From Roseicyclus marinus (GTDB lineage: Bacteria; Pseudomonadota; Alphaproteobacteria; Rhodobacterales; Rhodobacteraceae): a DNA stretch of 64,000 nucleotides. The stretch spans positions 1,181,001-1,245,000 of the forward strand of contig NZ_AP027266.1 of NCBI RefSeq assembly GCF_036322625.1. Direction: 5' to 3'. A model generated the notes under the pieces. That model was given only the letters and a program-made list of their open reading frames with translations. It ran no database searches and had not been told where the DNA came from. A program made the position numbers and the translations under genes. Positions 9,396 to 17,933 of the stretch are shown here, in pieces. The first letter of the stretch is position 1; each line of letters begins with the position of its first letter.

Positions 9396-10888
9396 AAGTC
9401 TATGTTCCCCGCGATGCGGCGGCCCGCGCCCTTGGGGCGGATGCGGTGGCCGATGCCTTTGCCAAGGCGGGGGTGCGGGTCATCCGCAACGGGTCGCGCG
9501 GGATGGTCTGGTTGGAGCCGCTGGTCGAGATCGAGGAGGGCGGCGCGCGCCGCGCCTATGGATCGGTCACGCCTGCCGATGTCGCGGGCATCCTGTCGGG
9601 TGAAGTGCAAAGCCTTGGCCCCGTTGAAGATATTCCGTTCTTTGCGCGGCAGACCCGGCTGACCTTTGCCCGGTGCGGGCTGATCGACCCGCTCGACCTG
9701 GCGGAATACGAGGCCCATGGCGGGCTTGCCGGTCTGCGCCGCGCGCTGGAGCTGGGGTCCGAAGGGATCCTGGCGGAAGTCAAGGACAGCGGCCTGCGCG
9801 GACGGGGCGGCGCGGGTTTTCCCACGGGGATCAAATGGGAAACGGTCGCGCGCGCCCAGGCCGACCGCAAATACATCGTGTGCAACGCCGACGAGGGCGA
9901 CAGCGGCACCTTTGCCGACCGGATGCTGATGGAGGGCGACCCGTTCTCGCTGATCGAGGGGATGGTGATCGCGGGCATCGCCGTGGGGGCGACAAAGGGC
10001 TTCGTCTATATCCGCTCGGAATATCCCGATGCCATCGAGGTGATGTACCGAGTAGTCGAAATATCACGAAAAAACAAAATTTTGGGGCACGTTCTTCATT
10101 CGGAACATGAATTCGATATCGAGATCCGGGTCGGTGCGGGCGCCTATGTCTGCGGCGAGGAAACCTCGCTCCTGAACTCGCTCGAGGGCAAGCGCGGGGT
10201 GGTGCGCGCCAAGCCGCCGCTGCCTGCGCTCGAAGGGTTCATGGGGCGGCCCACGGTCGTGAACAACGTGATCTCGCTCGGCACGATCCCGGTCATCCTC
10301 GAGAAGGGCGCGGCGCATTACGCGGGCTTTGGCCTTGGGCGGTCCAAGGGGACGATGCCCATCCAGATCGCGGGCAATGTCGCGCGTGGCGGGTTGTTCG
10401 AGACGGCCTTTGGCATGCCCTTGGGCGCGTTGGTCAACGAGATCGCGGGCGGCACGGCCACGGGGCGGCCCGTCAAGGCGGTGCAGGTGGGCGGGCCGCT
10501 TGGCGCCTATTTCGCGCCGGAGAAATTCGACACGCCTTTTGCCTACGAGGAATTCGACGGGCAGGGCGGCTTGATCGGGCATGCCGGTGTCGTGGTCTTT
10601 GACGAGAGCGCCGACATGCGCGCCATGGCGCGGTTCGCCATGGAATTCTGCGCGGTGGAGAGCTGCGGGAAATGCACGCCTTGCCGCATCGGCGCGGTGC
10701 GGGGCGTGGAGACCATCGATCGGATCGCGGCGGGCGATGCATCCGCCGTGCCGCTTCTGGTCGATCTGTGCGAGACGATGAAACATGGCTCGCTCTGCGC
10801 CTTGGGCGGGTTCACGCCCTATCCGGTGATGAGTGCGCTGACGCAATTCCCCGAGGAGTTCGCGGGTCATCGGGAGGCGGCGGAATGA
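9392..10888 (+). CDS. fdsB: NAD-dependent formate dehydrogenase beta subunit (diaphorase)
   Basis: A 498-residue NuoF-like subunit that takes electrons from FdsA and reduces NAD+. Visible parts are the FMN/NADH region GRGGAGFPTGIKWE and GAGAYVCGEETSLLNSLEG, and the C-terminal [4Fe-4S] motif ESCGKCTPCRIGAV. An N-terminal thioredoxin-like extension (about 1-110) is typical of the Fds type. The start overlaps the fdsG stop. Odd: bases 10051-10110, which encode YRVVEISRKNKILGHVLHSE, are only 37 percent GC and use rare codons (ATA, TCA, CGA, GTA), unlike the rest of the gene, and the peptide departs from what I recall of this loop in homologues. Confidence 0.95.
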   Translation: MKVYVPRDAAARALGADAVADAFAKAGVRVIRNGSRGMVWLEPLVEIEEGGARRAYGSVTPADVAGILSGEVQSLGPVEDIPFFARQTRLTFARCGLIDPLDLAEYEAHGGLAGLRRALELGSEGILAEVKDSGLRGRGGAGFPTGIKWETVARAQADRKYIVCNADEGDSGTFADRMLMEGDPFSLIEGMVIAGIAVGATKGFVYIRSEYPDAIEVMYRVVEISRKNKILGHVLHSEHEFDIEIRVGAGAYVCGEETSLLNSLEGKRGVVRAKPPLPALEGFMGRPTVVNNVISLGTIPVILEKGAAHYAGFGLGRSKGTMPIQIAGNVARGGLFETAFGMPLGALVNEIAGGTATGRPVKAVQVGGPLGAYFAPEKFDTPFAYEEFDGQGGLIGHAGVVVFDESADMRAMARFAMEFCAVESCGKCTPCRIGAVRGVETIDRIAAGDASAVPLLVDLCETMKHGSLCALGGFTPYPVMSALTQFPEEFAGHREAAE

Positions 10889-10926
10889 GCCAGAATTCCC
10901 GGTTTCGCTGCCTTCGGCATCGACCC

Positions 10927-10976
10927 GCGGGGGCCTTGCCCCCGCACCCCCCAGAGTTTTTCGACCAAGATGAAGC
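10927..10976 (+). repeat. dispersed intergenic repeat with hairpin, between fdsB and fdsA
   Basis: The element has an 8-bp stem (GCGGGGGC / GCCCCCGC, loop CTT), then a C-rich stretch, AGAGTTTTT, and ends in CAAGATGAAG. The second half resembles the element at 24448-24480, and the type is familiar from Rhodobacterales intergenic DNA. It separates the fdsB stop from the fdsA start and is open in the fdsA frame. Confidence 0.55.
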
Positions 10977-10992
10977 AGGGAGCATTCCGCGC

Positions 10993-13905
10993 ATGAAGGA
11001 TTTCATCATTCCCTGGGGTGACGACCGCGACATGGGCACGCCTGCGAAAGAGGGCGCGCCCATCACGCTGGAGATCGACGGGTTCGAGGTGACGGTGCCC
11101 GAGGGCACATCCGTGATGCGGGCGGCGGCGATCGCGGGCATCAAGGTGCCCAAGCTTTGCGCCAGCGACAACCTGGAGGCTTTCGGGTCGTGCCGACTGT
11201 GCGTGGTCGAGATCGAGGGGCGGCGCGGCACGCCTGCGTCTTGCACCACGCCGGTGGCACCCGGGATGGTCGTGCGGACCCAATCCGAGCAGGTCAAGAA
11301 GATCCGCAAGGGGGTGATGGAGCTTTATATCTCGGACCATCCGCTTGATTGCCTGACCTGTAGCGCCAATGGCGATTGCGAGTTGCAGGATATGGCGGGT
11401 GTCGTGGGCCTGCGCGATCAGCGCTTCGAGGCGCCCGAGGGGGGCATGCGGACCCATTTCGCGACCCGAGACACGAGCGGGCAGGCGAACCCCGAATACA
11501 GGCCCAAGGACGACAGCAACCCGTATTTCACCTATGATCCGGCGAAATGCATCGTCTGCAATCGCTGCGTCAGGGCCTGCGAAGAGGTGCAGGGGACATT
11601 TGCCCTGACGATCGAAGGCCGGGGGTTCGACAGCCGTGTGTCCGCCGGTGGGGCAGGTGACGATTTCTTGTCCTCCGATTGCGTGAGCTGCGGGGCCTGC
11701 GTGCAGGCTTGCCCGACCGCGACCCTGCAGGAAAAGAGCGTCATCGAATTGGGCACGCCGACGCGGTCGGTCATCACCACCTGCGCCTATTGCGGGGTGG
11801 GATGTTCCTTCAAGGCGGAGCTCAACGGCGACGAATTGGTGCGCATGACGCCCTACAAGCATGGCGCGGCCAATCGCGGGCATTCTTGCGTGAAGGGGCG
11901 GTTTGCCTATGGCTATGCGACCCATGCCGACCGCATCCTGAGCCCGATGATCCGCGAGACCATCGACGAGCCCTGGCGCGAGGTGAGCTGGGAGGAGGCG
12001 CTTGGGTTTGCCGCGGCCAAGATGCGGGGCATCCAGGCCAAGTATGGGCGCAAGGCGGTGGGGGTCATAACCTCGAGCCGGTGCACCAACGAAGAGACCT
12101 ACCTGGTGCAGAAGCTGACGCGGGCGGTGTTCCTGAACAACAACACCGACACCTGCGCGCGCGTCTGCCATTCGCCGACGGGCTATGGCCTGGGCCAGAC
12201 ATTCGGCACCAGTGCGGGCACGCAGAATTTCGACAGCGTGGCCAAGGCGGATGTCGTTGTCGTGATCGGGGCGAACCCGACCGACGGGCACCCGGTTTTC
12301 GCCAGCCGTCTCAAGAAACGCCTGCGGGCGGGGGCCAAGCTGATCGTCATCGACCCGCGCCGGATCGATCTTGTGAAATCGGCCCATATCGAGGCGGCCC
12401 ATCACCTGGCGCTGCGCCCCGGCACCAATGTGGCGGTCGTGACCGCGCTTGCGCATGTGATCGTGACCGAAAAGCTCTATGACGAGAGCTTCATCAGGCA
12501 GCGCTGCGATTGGGACGAGTTCGAGGAGTACGCGGAATTCATCAGCGATGTCCGCCATGCCCCCGAGATGACCGAGATGCTGACGGGCGTTCCGGCGGAG
12601 GAATTGCGCGCGGCAGCCCGGCTTTATGCGACGGGCGGCAATGGCGCGATCTACTACGGGCTGGGTGTGACCGAGCATAGCCAAGGGTCGACCACCGTGA
12701 TGGGGATCGCGAACCTCGCGATGCTGACGGGCAATATCGGGCGCGAGGGCGTGGGCGTGAACCCGCTGCGCGGGCAGAACAACGTGCAAGGGTCCTGCGA
12801 CATGGGATCCTTCCCGCATGAATTGCCGGGATATCGCCATGTGAAGAACGCCGATGTGCGCGCGATTTTCGAGAGCGCCTGGGGGGTCGAGATCGACGCG
12901 GAGCCGGGTCTGCGCATTCCCAACATGCTCGACGCGGCCGTATCGGGGCAGTTCAAGGGGCTCTATTGCCAGGGCGAGGATATCTTGCAATCCGATCCCG
13001 ATACCCGCCATGTCGCGGCGGGGCTGGCGGCGATGGATTGTGTCATCGTCCATGACCTTTTCCTGAACGAGACGGCGAATTACGCCCATGTCTTCTTGCC
13101 CGGCTCGACCTTTCTGGAAAAGGACGGAACCTTTACCAATGCCGAGCGGCGCATCAACCGCGTGCGCAAGGTCATGGCACCGCGCAACGGTTATGCGGAT
13201 TGGGAAATCACCCAGATGCTGGCCAATGCGATCCTGAAAGCCGAGGGGCGCCCGCTGTGGCATTACACCCATCCGGCCCAGATCATGGAGGAAATCGCGG
13301 CCACGACCCCCGGTTTTGCCAATGTCGATTACGCCATGCTGGAGGAAAAGGGCTCTGTGCAATGGCCCTGCAACGATGCCGCGCCCGAAGGTTCGCCCAT
13401 CATGCATGTCGATGGCTTCGTGCGGGGCAAGGGGCGTTTCATCGTCACCGAATATGTCGCGACCGAAGAGCGGACCGGCCCGCGGTTCCCGCTCCTGCTC
13501 ACCACCGGGCGCATCCTGAGCCAGTACAACGTGGGGGCCCAGACGCGGCGGACGCCGAACACGGTCTGGCACACGGAGGATGTGCTTGAAATCCATCCCC
13601 ATGATGCCGAGGTGCGCGGCGTGAAGGAGGGGGATTGGGTCAAGCTGGCGTCCCGTTCGGGCGAAACGGCGATGCGGGCGCATCTGACGGATCGGGTCAG
13701 CCCCGGTGTGGTTTACACGACCTTTCACCATCCCACGACACAGGCCAATGTGATCACCACCGATTATTCCGACTGGGCCACGAATTGCCCGGAATACAAG
13801 GTGACGGCGGTTCAGGTGGGGCTGTCGAACGGACCGACCGAGTGGCAGGAAAGCTACGAGGAACAGGCGCGGCTGTCGCGCCGGATCCTGCCGGCGGCCG
13901 AATGA
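10993..13905 (+). CDS. fdsA: NAD-dependent formate dehydrogenase alpha (catalytic, molybdenum) subunit
   Basis: A 970-residue catalytic subunit that oxidises formate to CO2 at a bis-molybdopterin guanine dinucleotide centre in the cytoplasm. In order: an N-terminal [2Fe-2S] domain (SCRLCVVEIEG, ASCTTP), a His/Cys [4Fe-4S] site (HPLDCLTCSANGDC), two ferredoxin clusters (CIVCNRCVRACE and CVSCGACVQACP), another [4Fe-4S] (CAYCGVGC ... HSCVKGRF), then the molybdopterin domains. The Mo ligand is a Cys in CARVCHSPTG, not selenocysteine. ATG 10993 gives the usual start; an in-frame ATG at 10885, overlapping the fdsB stop, would add 36 residues encoded by the repeat element. The stop overlaps fdhD. 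Confidence 0.96.
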   Translation: MKDFIIPWGDDRDMGTPAKEGAPITLEIDGFEVTVPEGTSVMRAAAIAGIKVPKLCASDNLEAFGSCRLCVVEIEGRRGTPASCTTPVAPGMVVRTQSEQVKKIRKGVMELYISDHPLDCLTCSANGDCELQDMAGVVGLRDQRFEAPEGGMRTHFATRDTSGQANPEYRPKDDSNPYFTYDPAKCIVCNRCVRACEEVQGTFALTIEGRGFDSRVSAGGAGDDFLSSDCVSCGACVQACPTATLQEKSVIELGTPTRSVITTCAYCGVGCSFKAELNGDELVRMTPYKHGAANRGHSCVKGRFAYGYATHADRILSPMIRETIDEPWREVSWEEALGFAAAKMRGIQAKYGRKAVGVITSSRCTNEETYLVQKLTRAVFLNNNTDTCARVCHSPTGYGLGQTFGTSAGTQNFDSVAKADVVVVIGANPTDGHPVFASRLKKRLRAGAKLIVIDPRRIDLVKSAHIEAAHHLALRPGTNVAVVTALAHVIVTEKLYDESFIRQRCDWDEFEEYAEFISDVRHAPEMTEMLTGVPAEELRAAARLYATGGNGAIYYGLGVTEHSQGSTTVMGIANLAMLTGNIGREGVGVNPLRGQNNVQGSCDMGSFPHELPGYRHVKNADVRAIFESAWGVEIDAEPGLRIPNMLDAAVSGQFKGLYCQGEDILQSDPDTRHVAAGLAAMDCVIVHDLFLNETANYAHVFLPGSTFLEKDGTFTNAERRINRVRKVMAPRNGYADWEITQMLANAILKAEGRPLWHYTHPAQIMEEIAATTPGFANVDYAMLEEKGSVQWPCNDAAPEGSPIMHVDGFVRGKGRFIVTEYVATEERTGPRFPLLLTTGRILSQYNVGAQTRRTPNTVWHTEDVLEIHPHDAEVRGVKEGDWVKLASRSGETAMRAHLTDRVSPGVVYTTFHHPTTQANVITTDYSDWATNCPEYKVTAVQVGLSNGPTEWQESYEEQARLSRRILPAAE

Positions 13906-14711
13906 AGGCGAGCCGGTCCATATCCGCCCGGGCGCTTGGCCCCGAAGGCGCGCGCGACATCACGCGGTCCCTGCCCGAGGAGGTGCCGGTTGCAATCACC
14001 TGCAATGGCACGACGCAGGCCGTGATGATGACGAGCCCCGCCGATCTGGAGGATTTCGCGATCGGCTTTGCCATGACCGAAGGCTTTGCGCGGCTTGACC
14101 AGATCGAGCGGGTCGAGGTGATGGAACTGGCGCAGGGGATCGAGGCGCGGCTCTGGATCGCCGAAGAGGCGGCAAATGCCCTGGGCGCGCGGCGGCGTGC
14201 GATGATGGGGCCGGTCGGCTGCGGGCTTTGCGGTATCGACAGTCTGGAGCAGGCCCTGCGCGATCTTCCGCCCGTCACGGGGCGGCTTGCGCTGTCCCTG
14301 TCCGAGGCCGCGGGGGCGGGGGATGCGCTCAGGGCGCATCAACCGCTGCATGATTTGACCCATGCCGTTCATGCGGCTGGATTTTTCATTCCCGGTCAGG
14401 GTATCGTCATGGTCCGGGAGGATGTCGGGCGGCACAATGCGCTCGACAAGCTGATCGGCGCGGCGCTGCGGGCAGAGATCGACCCTGCCTGCGGCGCCGT
14501 GGTCATCACCAGCCGCGTCTCGGTCGAGATGGTGCAGAAGACCGTGATGTTCGGCAGCCCGATCCTGATCGCCGTATCGGCCCCCACCGCGCAGGCGCTG
14601 CGCAGCGCGGAGGCGGCTGGCCTGAGCGTTGCGGCCTTCGGGCGCGAGGGGCGCTTGCAGGTTTTCACCCATCCCCATCGCATCCAGGAGGATCGTTCCC
14701 ATGTCGCATGA
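13902..14711 (+). CDS. fdhD: formate dehydrogenase accessory sulfurtransferase FdhD (FdsC)
   Basis: A 269-residue FdhD family protein. Family knowledge: FdhD moves sulfur from a cysteine desulfurase to the molybdenum cofactor before insertion into formate dehydrogenase. The paired-Cys loop is present as GCGLCGIDSLEQ, and the conserved REDVGRHNALDKLIG is intact. It starts inside the fdsA stop (ATGA) and overlaps fdsD by 11 bases, the fdsGBACD order known from R. capsulatus, so its client is certainly the neighbouring FdsA. Confidence 0.95.
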   Translation: MKASRSISARALGPEGARDITRSLPEEVPVAITCNGTTQAVMMTSPADLEDFAIGFAMTEGFARLDQIERVEVMELAQGIEARLWIAEEAANALGARRRAMMGPVGCGLCGIDSLEQALRDLPPVTGRLALSLSEAAGAGDALRAHQPLHDLTHAVHAAGFFIPGQGIVMVREDVGRHNALDKLIGAALRAEIDPACGAVVITSRVSVEMVQKTVMFGSPILIAVSAPTAQALRSAEAAGLSVAAFGREGRLQVFTHPHRIQEDRSHVA

Positions 14712-14904
14712 CAAGCTGATCCGCATGGCCAACCAGATCGCCACCTTCTTTCACAGCCAGCCCGGCGTCGATCAGGTGGAAAAGGTCGCGGCCCATCTCA
14801 AGGATTACTGGGCGCCCGAGATGCGCGCGGAGCTCAAGGCGCAGGCAGCTGACCATGAACAGGAGATGGACGTGCTTGTGCGCCGGGCGCTGCCCATGAT
14901 CTGA
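14701..14904 (+). CDS. fdsD: formate dehydrogenase delta subunit
   Basis: A 67-residue FdsD family protein, the small last member of the operon, needed for assembly or stability of the Fds complex in related bacteria. It is mostly helical (MANQIATFFHSQPGVDQVEK then VAAHLKDYWAPEMR). A strong AGGAGG lies 9 bases before ATG 14701, inside the end of fdhD, so it may be translated at its own rate. No clear terminator follows. Confidence 0.92.
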   Translation: MSHDKLIRMANQIATFFHSQPGVDQVEKVAAHLKDYWAPEMRAELKAQAADHEQEMDVLVRRALPMI

Positions 14905-15013
14905 AATTTGCAGGGTATCGGGGCTGGGGCTTGTGGCGATGCCCCGTCCTCCGCTACGACTGGCGCAGGTCGTTTCACTATGCGGCCCAAGGTTTCAACA
15001 TGTGGAACAAGCC

Positions 15014-16783
15014 ATGTCCGACACCCGCGCCAATCGCCGCTACCGCAGCCAGGAATGGTTCGACAATCCCAACAACCCGGGCATGACCGCGCTGTATCTG
15101 GAGCGCTACCAGAACCAGGCCTTTACCCAAGCCGAATTGCAGGCGGAAAAGCCCATCATCGGCATCGCCCAGACGGGCAGCGATCTTGTGCCCTGCAACA
15201 AGATCCACGTGTTCCTGATGGACCGGATCAAGGCGGGTATCCGCGATGCGGGCGGCATTCCGATGGAATTCCCGGTGCATCCGATCCAGGAAACCGGCAA
15301 ACGGCCCACGGCGGCGCTGGATAGAAACTTGCAATATCTGAGCCTTGTCGAGGTTTTGCACGGCTATCCCATTGACGGGGTGGTGCTGACCACGGGTTGC
15401 GACAAGACCACGCCGGCGATGCTGATGGGGGCGGCGACGGTCGATCTGCCCGCCATCGCGCTGAACGGCGGGCCGATGCTGGATGGCTGGTGGCAGGGCA
15501 AGCGCGCGGGATCGGGGACGATCATCTGGGAAAGCCGCCGCCTGCTGGCCGAGGGCAAGATCGATTACGAGGAATTCATGGCGCGCGCCTGCGCCTCGTC
15601 GCCGTCGCTGGGGCATTGCAACACGATGGGCACGGCCAGCACGATGAACGCGCTGGCCGAAGCCTTGGGCATGACGCTGCCGGGTGCCGCGGCGATCCCC
15701 GCGCCGTTCCGCGAGCGGATGGAGATGGCCTATCTGACGGGGCGGCGGATCGTGGAGATGGTGGAGGCGGATCTGAAGCCCTCCGACATCCTGACAAGGG
15801 ATGCTTTTCTCAATGCAATCAAGGTGAACACGGCCATCGGCGGGTCGACGAACGCGCCGCCGCATCTGGCCGCGATCGCGCGTCATGCGGGCGTGGAGCT
15901 GGATGTGCGCGATTGGCAGGATCACGGATTGGATTTGCCCTTGCTCGTCAACATGCAGCCTGCGGGCGCGTATCTGGGCGAGAGTTTCTTTCGCGCGGGC
16001 GGTGTTCCGGCGGTGATGGGGGAATTGCTGGCGGCGGGGCATCTGGAGGGCGGCGTCATGACGGCGAGCGGCAAGCCGCTGGCGGAGGCGCTGGGTCCTG
16101 CGCGGAGCCTTGATCACGACGTCATTCGCCCGTGCGATCAACCACTTAGGGAAAAGGCGGGCTTTGCGGTTCTGAGCGGGAACCTGTTTGACAGCGCGTT
16201 GATGAAGACGAGTGTCATCTCGGCCGATTTCCGGGACCGTTTCCTGAAGGACGGGGTGTTCGAAGGGCGGGCCGTCGTCTTCGAGGGGCCGGAAGATTAT
16301 CACCAAAGGATTAACGATCCGGGGTTAGGTATTAACGAAACCTCAATTTTGTTCATCCGAAACGTAGGCTGTGTCGGCTATCCCGGTTCGGCGGAGGTGG
16401 TGAACATGCAGCCGCCAGATCACCTGATCCGGGCGGGCATCCGGCATCTGCCGACGGTGGGCGACGGGCGGCAATCGGGGACATCGGAAAGCCCCTCGAT
16501 CCTGAACGCCTCGCCCGAGGCGGTGGTGGGGGGCGGTCTTGCGCTGATCAAGACGGGCGACCCGGTGCGGCTGGACCTGAACACGGGGCGGATGGATGCG
16601 ATGGTCGCCCCCGAGGACTGGGAGGCGCGGCGCGCGGGCTGGACGCCCCCCGAGATCGTCAACCAGACGCCCTGGCAGGAAATCTACCGGACCCATGTCG
16701 GGCAATTGGCGCAAGGTGGATGCCTTGAACTGGCCACGGCGTATCAGCGGATCGCAAAGGACCTGCCGCGCGACAATCACTGA
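15014..16783 (+). CDS. IlvD/Edd family dehydratase, D-xylonate dehydratase-like
   Basis: A 589-residue Fe-S dehydratase of the IlvD/Edd family. The cluster ligands lie in DLVPCNKIH, LTTGCDKTTPA and GHCNTMGTASTMN. Stretches such as RSQEWFDNP, MTALYLER, KPIIGIAQTGSD and DGRQSGT follow the Caulobacter XylD type as I remember it, rather than dihydroxy-acid dehydratase IlvD, so a sugar-acid (xylonate-like) substrate is most likely. No sugar transport or dehydrogenase genes adjoin it. The start at 15014 gives the family N-terminus; the frame is open to 14933. Bases 16311-16360 are AT-rich with rare codons (TTA, CGA, GTA) inside a GC-rich gene. Confidence 0.88.
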   Translation: MSDTRANRRYRSQEWFDNPNNPGMTALYLERYQNQAFTQAELQAEKPIIGIAQTGSDLVPCNKIHVFLMDRIKAGIRDAGGIPMEFPVHPIQETGKRPTAALDRNLQYLSLVEVLHGYPIDGVVLTTGCDKTTPAMLMGAATVDLPAIALNGGPMLDGWWQGKRAGSGTIIWESRRLLAEGKIDYEEFMARACASSPSLGHCNTMGTASTMNALAEALGMTLPGAAAIPAPFRERMEMAYLTGRRIVEMVEADLKPSDILTRDAFLNAIKVNTAIGGSTNAPPHLAAIARHAGVELDVRDWQDHGLDLPLLVNMQPAGAYLGESFFRAGGVPAVMGELLAAGHLEGGVMTASGKPLAEALGPARSLDHDVIRPCDQPLREKAGFAVLSGNLFDSALMKTSVISADFRDRFLKDGVFEGRAVVFEGPEDYHQRINDPGLGINETSILFIRNVGCVGYPGSAEVVNMQPPDHLIRAGIRHLPTVGDGRQSGTSESPSILNASPEAVVGGGLALIKTGDPVRLDLNTGRMDAMVAPEDWEARRAGWTPPEIVNQTPWQEIYRTHVGQLAQGGCLELATAYQRIAKDLPRDNH

Positions 16784-16805
16784 CGGGCGAGCATCGCGCG
16801 CGCGG

Positions 16806-17930
16806 TCAGAGCTCCATCCGCACCATCTGCTTGGGCAGGGCTGCGAGGGCTGTGGCGATCTCGTCCTCGGTCGGGTTGGCGATGGGCGTGGCGTTTTCGA
16901 TCAGGCCCAGGGCGGCCAATTCGTCGGCCATCCGGCGCAGATCATGGAGCGCGCGGACATTCGATTGCTCGCCGTAGATCCGGCCCGGATGGTAGAGCCG
17001 AGTCAGCGTGTCGATCACATGGACCCGTGCCGCGCTTTGCCAGTGCAATTGCGCGACAAAGGAGGCGGTATTGCCGGTGGTGCGGCGGGGAATGATCCCG
17101 ATCTCGACCGGCTGATCCGGCGCGAGCGCATAGGCGATCACGTGCAGCGCCGAGCCTTCGACGGTGACGATGCGGCGTGCGGCGCGGTAGCGGGCGACCT
17201 GTTCGGTGAGGCTGTGGGCTTCGGGGTGGAAGATCTCGTAGCCGTTGGCGGCGAATAGCGCCTCGATCCTGTCCTCGAACATCAGGTTGCCCATGACCGA
17301 CAGACGCGCGCGCGAGACATAGAGATTCTCGCTGCCCGCAGGGGCGACATCGGGCAGGAAATGCCGCTTGATGAAGGCGCGGAATTCCGGTGCGCCGGGG
17401 CTGAAATCGCCGCCGCCCATGCCCTGCGCGCCGAGGATCAGACGTTCGGGACGGGCGGGTTGCGTGGGGCAGGCGCGGCGGGTGGGCAGGCCGGGAAAGG
17501 CGTCGAACACGGCCTGCGTCGCGGCCAGATAGCGCTTGGGGCGTTGGTAGAAGCTGCGATGGACCGCCGGAAGAAAGACGATCCCGTCGGGCGGCGTGTC
17601 GAGATGATCGAGCACCCAGAGCCGTGACAGGCTTTCGATGATGCAATGCCCGAAGGCGGGGTCGAGCACGCCTCCGTAAAGCCATGTGCCGGGCATGTCG
17701 GTCACCGGGACATCGGGGTCGGGCACGCAGGGCAGCGTCCAGCGCTTGGTGCTGGTGTAGCGGCAATGGGAAAGGTCGACGAAGTGCCCATCCGCCCCGA
17801 TCACGCCGCCGGGTCGGGGGCTGTGGTTCTTGGCGTGGTGGGTGACGGGCCAGATCAGCGGCGCATCCAGTGTCGTGATGCTGCGGGCGAGCGGCGCGTC
17901 GGGGTCGAAGGTGGCGCTGTCCGTCCCCAT
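16806..17930 (-). CDS. glycosyltransferase family 61 protein
   Basis: A 374-residue protein with GT61 (DUF563) signatures: GTWLYGG and FGHCIIES at residues 81-100, ENLYVSRAR near the middle, and EGSALHVIAYA toward the C-terminus. GT61 enzymes transfer a sugar from a nucleotide donor during capsule, exopolysaccharide or glycoprotein synthesis; the substrate cannot be told. It starts 3 bases after the stop of the larger methyltransferase/GT61-like gene and is surely co-transcribed with it. It converges on the dehydratase gene with a 22-base gap and no terminator. Confidence 0.86.
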   Translation of the reverse strand: MGTDSATFDPDAPLARSITTLDAPLIWPVTHHAKNHSPRPGGVIGADGHFVDLSHCRYTSTKRWTLPCVPDPDVPVTDMPGTWLYGGVLDPAFGHCIIESLSRLWVLDHLDTPPDGIVFLPAVHRSFYQRPKRYLAATQAVFDAFPGLPTRRACPTQPARPERLILGAQGMGGGDFSPGAPEFRAFIKRHFLPDVAPAGSENLYVSRARLSVMGNLMFEDRIEALFAANGYEIFHPEAHSLTEQVARYRAARRIVTVEGSALHVIAYALAPDQPVEIGIIPRRTTGNTASFVAQLHWQSAARVHVIDTLTRLYHPGRIYGEQSNVRALHDLRRMADELAALGLIENATPIANPTEDEIATALAALPKQMVRMEL

Positions 17931-17933
17931 GGC

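Noticed and set aside
10867-13731. 954-codon open frame on the minus strand over fdsA
   Set aside because: Antisense shadow of a GC-rich gene; Arg/His/Gly-rich with no recognisable family, while fdsA on the plus strand is complete.
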